From: Branchiostoma floridae
Taxonomy: Eukaryota; Chordata; Leptocardii; Amphioxiformes; Branchiostomatidae
Direction: 5' to 3'
DNA: 34,344 nucleotides
Assembly: GCF_000003815.2 (NCBI RefSeq)
Contig: NC_049991.1
Coordinates: 19,178,963 to 19,213,306, forward strand
How positions within the stretch are numbered: position 1 is the first letter of the stretch; every line of letters begins with the position of its first letter. The notes below the pieces were generated by a model. The model did not search any database. It was not told the origin of the DNA and saw only the letters and a list, made by a program, of their open reading frames with translations. Both the position numbers and the translations under genes were made by a program. Below, piece by piece: positions 10,504 to 19,900 of this stretch.

Positions 10504-11180
10504 AGACTACATGGATTGCTTGGAAATATTTAAAGTAGATATGCTGAATTTTGCCATTAGTACTATCTAATGAGTTCTCCTTGGCTGGCTAAACTCAGGA
10601 CTGTAGCACATAAGTTAGCCTGTTGAGTCTACTAGGATTTTCATTATTATACCAGCAGGCCATACTACTAGAGACCGGTCTAAACAATAGCACTATTATA
10701 CTAAGTCAAGACGAGGGGACCGAAACTTCCCCTTTTATTCCCCCGCCCCATTTGATCTGACCCTCCCCCATGCATGACTTGTTTCTTTGTACAGACTCAC
10801 ACCCACAACTTTAAGAGGGTTCCCTAAACTTTCACTTTTGTTCCACCTTCGAGCCACCTTACATTGGCGTGAAAAAAAATAGATAGCAAAACTCAGACAA
10901 AGAGCTGCAAACCGTGGTTGTAAATCTATAACGTTTAACTGTAATATAAGTTGACATTAGGCCGGCTAACACCTCTGGAAAATGACACACCACATTTGGC
11001 CCGTCTCAGTGCAGTGCAAACTAGAAATGCACGGCGTACGGTGCACTAGATAATGCATACGTCAAAGCACTGAAATCATAAATCACTTATCTGACAAAAG
11101 TGTCAACTGCACGTCATTTCAACTGGCACTCTGACGGCGAGTTCGGGAAGTTGTATGTCATGTAAGTCTAGACGATAGGT
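10504..11180. other. Intergenic stretch, nothing recognised
   Basis: No ORF or RNA gene is supported. GC content is ordinary and no clear repeat borders are seen. Confidence 0.5.
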
Positions 11181-11189
11181 TGATACGAG

Positions 11190-11410
11190 GCCAAAAACTA
11201 AATAAAGTAAATTTGTCTCGTACTTGTGTACACCAAGCCGCCATGGCTCGCTGACAGAAGTTTACCAGAACCCACCTGTTATCCCTCCATCGTTGTAACG
11301 GCCGGGAGAAGCCTAAAACGGCGCGAAAAGTCAAGTAGAACGGTCACGATCTCGACTCACCCCCCAGAAATGTGCATGTTTTTTCCCTCCTACCCGGAAG
11401 TAAGTTAATA
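11190..11410 (-). promoter_or_regulatory. Possible promoter/first-exon region (speculative)
   Basis: A CpG-richer stretch. On the minus strand, GAGCCATGGCGGCTTGG gives an ATG at 11242-11244 in a strong Kozak context that also resembles a YY1 site. Seven codons later is a GT at 11222-11223 that could be a splice donor. A CCGGAAGT ETS-like site lies near 11393. No downstream exon was recognised, so this may be nothing. Confidence 0.2.
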
Positions 11411-12239
11411 AGTAGTGAGAGACCATACCATTTTTAACAAGTGGGAGGGACAGTTGTTGCGATTTCTTAATAGTCAGTTGTTTTCTTCTTTACTTTACTG
11501 AAATACTACATTATGACCAAATTACTGTATAAATAGTATGTGCATTATTCTAACGTTGTTTTTTGTGTATTCATGAAGCCTTCTCTATTTTCACGTCTCC
11601 CCTATATACAGAATGGACCGATCGAGTTCCCAGCCCCGGGAAAAGGCGTGGTGGCTGTCACTGAATACTGTAAAGAGGCAATTAAAGTTTGCAGTAGTTT
11701 TACATTATGCATGCTTGTGGTTTTCGTGGTCGCGGCGACCTAATAAAATCGGCCCCTAACATTTTTAGTCTGTTTTCTGTCCCTCGTTCCAACCGCAAAT
11801 TCAAAACCCCGCGAACAGTCCATCTTCTCCTGCGAATATTTTCGATTTTACAGTATCATGTGTTTTTTAAATATCAATGTCGACCTAGCCTGATTAAATC
11901 TCGCTTATAGCAGCCCGCCAAACATCCGCGGGGAGGGGCCAGTTACAGCCCTGGACAGCGGAGTTTGTGTTACACAGACTAATGTCGACCTTTGGTACCC
12001 TGCAAGAATCCAAAACCCTTTCGCTCTCCGTGTTTGTCCTATCCTGGGTACCACAACGCGCTATGACTACAGATCACTAGAACTAGCGTTTGAAAATAAA
12101 TAAAAAAATAATTGAAACACAAATAGCCAGATCATATTAAAACATAAAGGCAAAAAAGTAGGCAAATGTATATAGAAGACTCATGAGTATCCTCACTTGA
12201 TTAAAACATGATACCAAAACTTATGTCAGCCCTTATATA
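11411..12239. other. Intergenic stretch, nothing recognised
   Basis: Short ORFs at 11540-11910 have no domain, no splice context and ordinary composition. I see no supported gene. Confidence 0.5.
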
Positions 12240-12355
12240 TAGTAATTAGGATGTTAGGTTTGACTCTATGCGTTTGATTTTGTACTTTGTGTACTTCAAG
12301 GTTGCCATACATTGTACCGTGTACATTTGTCGTCCAATAAAGTTCATTCAATATA
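12240..12355 (+). mobile_element. Probable LINE 3' tail
   Basis: The sequence ends CCAATAAAGTTCATTC after a TTTGTACTTTGTG-type segment. This looks like the 3' end of a CR1/L2-like LINE with AATAAA near its terminus. Only the tail is present. Confidence 0.4.
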
Positions 12356-12982
12356 TCAGGTTTTCCGGGGGCGCTGATTTGTGATTTTTAACATTACGAA
12401 TAACTTCTGGAATCAGCCGAAGAGACTCGGAAACTGCCTCTCCGAACCGGCATCAAAGTAGCCGCTACCAGGCACCACATGTCACGGGAAATAGCAGGAA
12501 TTGGCCAAATAGACATGTACATATGTACAGATATCACACATGAGAATCACAAGAGTCTCGGAGTTGGCAGGCCCCCAAACTACAATTTGCGACAGGATAT
12601 GTCACAATCTATCAAGTTGGGTCGGCTATATAACTCCTCATGTGCGCTATCTGTAACGTTACATATCTATTTGGCCACTGATTTTTACGATTTCCAGTGA
12701 CATGCCAGCAGTGGAGCTTGATAGAGGTTAGCATTTAAAAACATTAAACTTAAAGCAAGCCCATGTCAAAAATCGCAAACCAGCGTTTCCCAAAAATTAA
12801 TTTTCAAGCAGATCCAAGGGTGGCATACGTATCAAAAGCTGGCAGAAAAGCGAAGCCGGCGAATCACACTCCAAGGCCTGCTTCACTCCTCTATGATCTG
12901 TCAGGTTATGATCCTATCTTTTGTTACCGTAGGATCACCCAAAAATAAAAATGCCAGCGATGATGAAAGCATTACGTCTGCA

Positions 12983-13525
12983 AAGGAGGCTAAAGGTGGT
13001 TACGTCACACTCCAGGTAACCACAGCCATGTGACCAGAGATGTACACAGACTCACAGTGCGCAAAACCGGTGTCAACGACCTTCAACAAAGACTTGAATT
13101 TGTGGATCGACAGAGATTCGCGCATACTTGTTTGCCTTAGCTCAAATTCCACCCTTTGGGATAGCGTCCATAGCAGGCTCTTTGGGGCCTTTTCCCGTCT
13201 TTTTGGGCCGGCTCATAATACACTTTTGCTGGCCATTTCTTTTTTGTCTAGGCTGGGTCGCTTAGCCATCTACGGGCCCAATGGTCAAGCGACCCAGTAC
13301 AAAAAGCAAAAATGTATCATGAGCACCCCCCCCCCAAATTTAAAAAAAAAAAACACGGAAAAAAATAGATAAAAAGCCTGCTGTGGAGGCTAACAGGTAG
13401 CCATGTGACTCAGAGATGCACAAGGTGCGTAAAACCGGTGTCAACGACCTTCAGCAGAATTTGTGGATCGCCAGAAATTCGCGCGTACTATTTTGCCTTA
13501 ATTCAAAATCCAACCTTTGGGCGGG
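12983..13525. repeat. Direct duplication, two diverged copies
   Basis: The block from GGAGGCTAA through CAGAGATGTACAC, AAAACCGGTGTCAACGACC and TTTGTGGATCG to CCTTTGGG occurs at about 12983-13160 and 13387-13522, roughly 85% alike. Both copies begin at GGAGGCTA, the reverse complement of the TAGCCTCC ends of other palindromic elements here. A stem-loop with CTGGGTCGCTT/AAGCGACCCAG arms lies between them near 13251-13297. Confidence 0.7.
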
Positions 13526-13957
13526 TCACTCAGCAACCTGTGAATTCCAACCCTGACAGTCAGATCCCAAAAATGGTGCAATGGTGACCGCCAAGACTTC
13601 ATCCGGCCGAAAATGTCATTTTGATCAAGGGCTAGCAGAAAAGACTTGCGAGTTTTCTCTGCGTGGTGTAGCCTTCAACTTAAAACTGTCATTGGGACTT
13701 AACCGGTTAACCGTGCATCATTTTCTACAATACAATTATTTGCCATTCTCAGGATACAACTCTGCAGCCGTATGTCGTTATTAGAATACGTTTCGTTCAA
13801 CAAAGGAAGTTGATATGATGAGCTGGGTTTAACGGTTGGTTGACACCGCCAGAGATCTTGGTATCAAAGGCTATTATAGCTGCCGAGTCTCTTCCTCCTC
13901 AATGTGTAAGTTAGTGTAAGACGACGAAGAGGCTCAGTGGCTACCATGAATAGGTAA
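13526..13957. other. Intergenic stretch, nothing recognised
   Basis: Short ORFs only, with no domains and no repeat borders. Confidence 0.5.
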
Positions 13958-13959
13958 TA

Positions 13960-14133
13960 CAGTAGAAGCCGCTTAATTGCAACGCCTATTTGCCAGAGAA
14001 TTTCGTGCAATTATCCGGCTGGTGCGATAATGCGAAGTTATCTAGCTGGAGCGCACCGGTTTTGGATTTTGGGACTCCGTGCAGTTAACAGAAGTGTGCG
14101 TTAATCCGTTATTCAATTAACTGGCTCCTACTG
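13960..14133. mobile_element. Short DNA transposon with CAGTAG ends in a TA site (pogo/Tigger-like MITE)
   Basis: 174 bp. The left end CAGTAGAAGCCGCTTAATTG pairs with the right end (reverse complement CAGTAGGAGCCAGTTAATTG), flanked by TA at 13958-13959 and 14134-14135. Tc1/mariner-pogo transposons duplicate TA, and CAGTnGAnnC-type ends are common in the pogo/Tigger branch. Non-autonomous. Confidence 0.75.
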
Positions 14134-14199
14134 TAGGCCCACGTCACATTTCCATACCAGGGCCCGACCGGACAGCTTTCAGGAACGAAAAGTATGATA

Positions 14200-14370
14200 T
14201 ATTAAAAAGACACCGAACAACACAAGACGTAAAGACTAAAAGAGAATAGTCGTGGGTACTATTTGTGTACATTTCTAAGCATATATTTCTATCTTTCGTT
14301 TTGTGATGGATACAATCTCCCCACCAATTTTATATGGGACGTGCAATAAATAAATAAATAAATACATCGA
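14200..14370 (+). mobile_element. Probable LINE 3' tail with (AAAT)n
   Basis: Ends GGGACGTGCAATAAATAAA followed by AAAT repeats. Resembles the 3' end of a CR1-like LINE. No coding part remains. Confidence 0.5.
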
Positions 14371-14513
14371 AAATCACTGATCCATTCAAAACGATATGTC
14401 TAAAATCTACGCTAGTACTACATTGATCGGTGTGGCAAATTCCCCAACAGTTCTATACAAAACGTTTATGCATGTTATCTACGCTACTCTAGTTATAAGG
14501 TGAACATGTTTCC

Positions 14514-14590
14514 GGGTCATTGACCTCAGACTCGTGACAGAAGTTGTCCTTATATATCGGGAAGTACCTGTGTGACGTCATTACGTGCGT
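14514..14590 (+). promoter_or_regulatory. Cluster of nuclear-receptor IR1, TATA-like and CRE sites
   Basis: GGGTCA-T-TGACCT (14514-14526) is an inverted repeat of nuclear-receptor half sites spaced by one base. TATATATC follows at 14551-14558, a perfect CRE TGACGTCA lies at 14573-14580, and a further CGTCAC follows. The close grouping suggests an enhancer or promoter, but no transcript can be attached to it from sequence. Confidence 0.3.
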
Positions 14591-15190
14591 CACAGCCCAC
14601 TGTAAACGTCACTACTGGGTCCGAGACAAAAGACCTCCTCGGCACAAAAATTATTTTTGAAGATTTTTCGGAGAAACGCCCGCGGCGGTCTCCTTTTATG
14701 TTGTAACTTTAAGGGGGAACACCTTTTCCGTTGTCCTCACTGTGTTTGCGGCTTTTCAGCTCTCCAAGCAGATGCGAGGGGGTTAAGCTGATCTTCGTAC
14801 GTCTTCTGACTCTTTTCCGTGTTAACTTGAAAGTTCACCTGTGTTGGTACAAGTCATTCTTGAAATAGTTGAACTGTAATTTCCAACACCAAAATTGGAC
14901 TCACCCAATCTGGACTCAAGAATCTTTTGCGTGTTGTTTAAAAAGGTCAACAGTTACATTGTACACCCTTAAGTGTAAAGCGCGTAACATTTAAGTGTAT
15001 GAGCTTACAAAGACGACAGTGAAGACAGGAATGAATCGACGGGAAAACAGAAAATTATATCATTTTCCCATTGACAGGTCACCTGAGGTCGATGACACCT
15101 CACCTCACCGGCCGTAGGGTCAGCAATGCCATCACCATAAGTTTTTCACCTTGACGATGACACCAAGATCAAATACATGTACAAGTACAT
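14591..15190. other. Intergenic stretch; one transposon-end motif
   Basis: Contains CTCCAAGCAGATG at 14762-14774, a motif shared with the MITE end at 4917 and three other sites. Otherwise nothing supported. Confidence 0.5.
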
Positions 15191-15201
15191 GCATGTGCCA
15201 G

Positions 15202-15504
15202 TTAATTGATTTGCCTACAGCTAGTACTGTAGTTCGTGGAAGACCTGTTGATTTCGTGGTCTACGTGATGACCTTTGTGGCAGGAAGGGCAAGGAAACGT
15301 TTTAGAATGTTTGCATTTGAAACAATGTTTGCACTCGACACAAGCACACAAAAAACTGATACCCTTTCCACAGTGGACACTGTAAATCGTCAAATATTTG
15401 CCAAGGAAATAATCATGATTTGTGTCTGTCTCCTTACATTGCATTTTACAGATCTTTATTTTACAAATGTGGACATCATTAACTCCCCCATATTTGAGAT
15501 ACAA
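15202..15504 (-). CDS. Cysteine-rich ORF of unknown identity
   Basis: A minus-strand ORF of up to 100 codons that is strikingly cysteine- and histidine-rich. CKIKICKMQC is followed about 35 residues later by CACVECKHCFKCKH and then PCPSCHKGHH. The spacing (C-x-C-x2-C-x2-C-x2-C-x-C, then C-x2-C-x3-HH) looks like a zinc-binding module. I do not recognise the family. It could be an exon of a host gene or the zinc-cluster part of a transposase. The true borders are unknown; there is no clear start codon context. The opposite strand is also open, which weakens coding evidence. Confidence 0.35.
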   Translation of the reverse strand: MYLKYGGVNDVHICKIKICKMQCKETDTNHDYFLGKYLTIYSVHCGKGISFLCACVECKHCFKCKHSKTFPCPSCHKGHHVDHEINRSSTNYSTSCRQIN

Positions 15505-15545
15505 GATGTCATTACATCATTAATGGTAACATGAGCAAAAGTACA

Positions 15546-15629
15546 ACCAAGGAGCTTTTATCGATAAAAGCTCCTTGGTACAACCAAGGACGTTATATCA
15601 GTTATATCAGCTGATATAACGTCCTTGGT
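15546..15629. repeat. Two adjacent perfect palindromes with CCAAGGA/TCCTTGG ends
   Basis: The first, 15546-15579, is a perfect 34-bp palindrome with no loop (ACCAAGGAGCTTTTATC half). The second, 15583-15629, has 19-bp arms around a 9-bp loop TTATATCAG that repeats the end of the left arm. TACAA follows the right arm of each and also precedes the left arm of each. The AAGGAGCTTTTA word recurs at 9889 and 20733. Confidence 0.9.
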
Positions 15630-16023
15630 ACAACTGAAGTGAAATGAAAAAAATGAATGCCGGTAATTGTCTTTGTTCTGATGACAGCATTTACATATGA
15701 ACAAACAAAGAGACAAACAAACAATTCAGTAGAGATATCAAAGTGCTAAAATTCATGGTACAGCACTTTCTATTGTTCATAATAATATCACATGTGCCAC
15801 GTTTATTTTCATAAAAATAACCCTGCATGCTTTCTTGAATTGACAAGCCTAAAAGGGCTAAAATTCGGTGCAATCTTTCTCTAACATTCTTACGGTTGAA
15901 TCTACCTTCATGGGTTTATAAAAACCTTTGCTTCAAACCTCAATGTAACCATCTGCATTTAGATGCTAATAGCTACCTGGTCTCTATCAAAGAAGCTATT
16001 GATATCTTGAACAGGTACTCACT
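15630..16023. other. AT-rich stretch up to the gap
   Basis: No supported gene or repeat. The ORF that appears to cross the gap is an artefact of the N run. Confidence 0.5.
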
Positions 16024-16323
16024 NNNNNNNNNNNNNNNNNNNNNNNNNNNNNNNNNNNNNNNNNNNNNNNNNNNNNNNNNNNNNNNNNNNNNNNNNNNNN
16101 NNNNNNNNNNNNNNNNNNNNNNNNNNNNNNNNNNNNNNNNNNNNNNNNNNNNNNNNNNNNNNNNNNNNNNNNNNNNNNNNNNNNNNNNNNNNNNNNNNNN
16201 NNNNNNNNNNNNNNNNNNNNNNNNNNNNNNNNNNNNNNNNNNNNNNNNNNNNNNNNNNNNNNNNNNNNNNNNNNNNNNNNNNNNNNNNNNNNNNNNNNNN
16301 NNNNNNNNNNNNNNNNNNNNNNN
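16024..16323. other. Assembly gap (300 N)
   Basis: A run of N of exactly 300 positions; nothing can be said of its content. Confidence 1.
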
Positions 16324-16447
16324 ATTCTGGTCCAGACCTTTACCGAAACTACTTTACAGGACCTGGTACAACCACAAGTATTAGGTACACAGCCCTGGTC
16401 TATGTGACATGCATAAAGTTGTGTTTAGACAAAAACAACAAACTGAA

Positions 16448-16558
16448 TAGCCTGGAGTGCAGCCTTCTTTTAAGTCACTCCCCAATGGTCTGCTTTCTTC
16501 AAATTAAAACAGACCTACAAGAGCAACACGACAATGCTGGAGGTTGGACTCCAGGCTA
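16448..16558. mobile_element. Short MITE, TIR TAGCCTGGAGT
   Basis: 111 bp. TAGCCTGGAGTGCAGCC at the left pairs with GGTTGGACTCCAGGCTA at the right. The flanks (CAAACTGAA and TAACCTGTA) agree at only 6 of 9 positions, so the target duplication is not proven. Lies just downstream of CHMP6. Confidence 0.65.
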
Positions 16559-16738
16559 TAACCTGTAGTTTCTCTTGGTATGTCCTCTGAATTGTTTGAC
16601 GGAATAAATTTGTACCTTTCCTTTGATTTGAGTCTAACTACCACTCCAAACAATACTAGGACTAGAAGATTACACATGATGTCAATAGTAGTACATAAAA
16701 TGGTTTATCAAACCTACATTGTATAGTATACAGTAGTA

Positions 16739-16854
16739 TATCGGAGAATTCTTGTACACAGTCAGGATGTACTTACTGTGCATTTCGGTGTTTATCAGAC
16801 ACCTTCCTGCTTTTGCGTAAGTACATCCTGGTTGTATAAAAGAATTCTCCTATA
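16739..16854. mobile_element. Palindromic MITE, TIR GGAGAATTCTT
   Basis: The left arm (GGAGAATTCTTGTACA, then CAGGATGTACTTAC) pairs with the right arm (GTAAGTACATCCTG, then AAGAATTCTCC). The arms are about 38 bp and the whole is 116 bp, in a TA-rich site. Sits about 110 bp beyond the CHMP6 stop codon, so it could lie in the 3' UTR. Confidence 0.75.
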
Positions 16855-16965
16855 TCCTATATTCTACCAATCTGAAAAAATTATTTTTGGAAGTATACAG
16901 TAGTGTTTTAGAAAAATACAGTTGAGTTGTGCTACATCCAAACGTGATACGCTGTCATACAAAAC

Positions 16966-19900
16966 TCAGGAAGCTGCCACCAACTCCCGCTGTCTCTCTT
17001 TAGGAGCCTCTGCTTCTGTGAGGAAAACAAAGAAGTTAGACAAGTTTCTTTTCCTTGTTTTAAGGGACATTGTCTAAGACTCTTAAAATATAGTCTCTAC
17101 CAGACTCCATAGGTCGCTGGAAAAAACGTAGGGATGGAACAAATAGAGGAGTAAGCCGGCCAGAGAAGTAAAAGCCATCTAGGGAACAGCGTGGCACACA
17201 TTACTCCTCTATCTGTTCCATTTCTACATTTTTTCCAGCGACCGATGGAGTTTGGTAAGGACTACTTAACATAAGGAAATTTAGAAATAAGGAACTTCAT
17301 AGACATAATTAAGTATCTTAGAGGTCAAGGAACTTAAAAATAATCAATTCTAGAATATATGTATTACTTAAGGAACTTAAGACATTCATAATCATAGTAA
17401 GCAATGTTAAAGATAAGGAACTTGATAGATAAGGAACTTATTAACAATCAAACCTGGCCCTGACTGTCCGGAAGTTTGTGTTTTGGCTGCCTAGGCCCAC
17501 ATTATTTGAAGAATAAGTATAGGAAGTATGCATTGAATTCCAAGAGTGTTTCAAGACTTAGTGAAATTTAGTTTTCCCGGCTAAGACTGCACATCTCACC
17601 TGGAATCCTGTCCCGAGGAACCTCAGGCAAGCTGACGTCCTCGTCCGGAACCTGTGGAAGGTCAGCCTGCAATAGAACAACAGGTCAAGGTCATGAAAAA
17701 CTTTCCAAATGAACTTGTAGTTAACTACAGTGGGGTTTCATTTCAATAGGGTCAGTTACAGAGTACAATGACATTTATGTTGACGACGGTTAGACATCCA
17801 GGTAATAAGATACACCAGAGAGAAATTACTCAAGCAACAAGGTAGTGGAGTCTGAAACGTCTGACCATTTCTAAAATATTATCCAGTTGCTTGAGTAATT
17901 GCTATTTGGCGTACAATAACATTTGCTTCCACCATTTCATACAAAAATAAATCTACAGTACATGATGAGCAATAGCTATGATAGTATAAAATTGATCATC
18001 ACTAAGCATTTAAGCATTAAAAAAATTGGACCATTGCAGCGACTTCATGCAGACCCTTTAGGTTCCAGAGGTCAACAACCAGAACCACAGGACGACCTTG
18101 CCACTAGTATTAGCCAATGGGAGAGGAACACTCTGGTTACCTTGGTGATCTCATCCAGCTCCGCCAGCACCGCCTCCTCATCTTCATCTGTCAGGATGCC
18201 TCCTGCTAGCAGGTCATCTATCTCCTGGGGAGGTCAGAGGGTAAAGGTCAGGTCACGTTATACCCGTCACATTTGGCAAAAATCGATCGGATGACGATAC
18301 TGTGGCAATCGCCCGAGCCTCGTTAATTGATAACTTTATTGCACAACAATTGCACAAGGTACAAAGTATGGCTTATGTGTGACAGAGACCGAGAGGTGAA
18401 AAATACAACTGCAAAGCCCAACCCTCTGTGGATCTTGAATATGGCCGATCTTCCATCGATACGCGCAAAGATCGTGGATAATGTGACAGGGGTATAAAGG
18501 CTGGATATCAAAGTACATGTTTCAAGGTACATGTAGCAGAACACAGTATTTTCTCTAATAGCAGAACATATCATATTATTTCCCTGTCCACACTGCAATA
18601 GACATTTACAGAGCAAATATAAGGGTTGTACAGCTACCTGATGAATATGACAATCTGAATGGTGGATGACAAAGATAAAGAAAAGGGTCCTTGTCCACTG
18701 ACAGAGAACGACATACTACATACCTACTTACATACCTACCTGGTCCCTAGTATGGGAATCTCTACATCTAAGGACTACAAACCTTACAAATTATCAAATC
18801 TTAATTTTTGGTTATAATAAAGGGATTGTTTATTTGTGTTTTGATCAAAGAAGTTGCTGACCCGACCACACACGGACCCACCAGGGTCAGCTTAATTAGC
18901 TACAGGCAGGCGGGACAATCCGGGGCTCATTCCTGGACCGCCCTTCAAAGCGTGCGGACGCGAAACCCATTACCATTAAAAAATGATTATACCCCCAGTC
19001 ACGCGTCTCTCTCGTATGTATAGATTAAAAAATTTCAAAGACCCCCAACCTTAAAGGCATTGACAGTATTTGCAGCTACCCATGGAGTCAGGTAGAGACC
19101 AGTGTTGTTAACCACAGGTTAAAGTCTGCAATGGGTTTAACAAATTGAATGAAAACACAAAAGACTGCTGTAAGTGTTTGAACTTCTCTGTTCTCGAACT
19201 TACCCTCTGGTACTCCACTGCTTCCTGTGTCTCATCCAAGATTTTCTCCACATCTTCAAGGCTCATTATCTGGAGAAAAAGAACAAGTTTATTGCATATT
19301 CTTGAATGTAAGTTCATCTGTGACAGTAGTAAACATTATGTTACAATTTTAAGACTTTATATCCTTACACAAAATAAAACGCTTACCAACAAGCTTTCGA
19401 TCAGTCCTCTGATCCTTCTCAAGTTGAAATGTGACTTAGGTTTTGGGTCCTTTCAACTTGAGAAGGATCAGAGGACTGATCGAAAGCTTGTTGGTAAGCG
19501 CTTTATTTTATACGGATTGTGTACGGAAGTCTTAGAATTGTTACATAATTTATTGCATATTCTTGCCCAAAGACTTATATCCAGTAGCAGGGAAAAACNN
19601 NNNNNNNNNNNNNNNNNNNNNNNNNNNNNNNNNNNNNNNNNNNNNNNNNNNNNNNNNNNNNNNNNNNNNNNNNNNNNNNNNNNNNNNNNNNNNNNNNNTT
19701 TTCTATCATGGTATTAGACTGCAGTCTATGGTGTTACCACGAAATTAAAACTGCCGCAAAAAGTTCTTTTCCCCGCTAACGCGAAATTAAATCCACGCGA
19801 ACTTAAATGCATTTACAGTAACATGACTACTCTCATCTTAATGCGGTCTCAAAATCTTAACTTATTAAGGTTGACATATCTTTTCAAATCACCTGCGTGA

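Noticed and set aside
15896-16384. 162-codon ORF
   Set aside because: It is open only because it crosses 300 N positions.
19145-19748. Plus-strand ORFs across CHMP6 exon 5 and the gap
   Set aside because: They are antisense to a real exon, run through the hairpin and rely on the N run.
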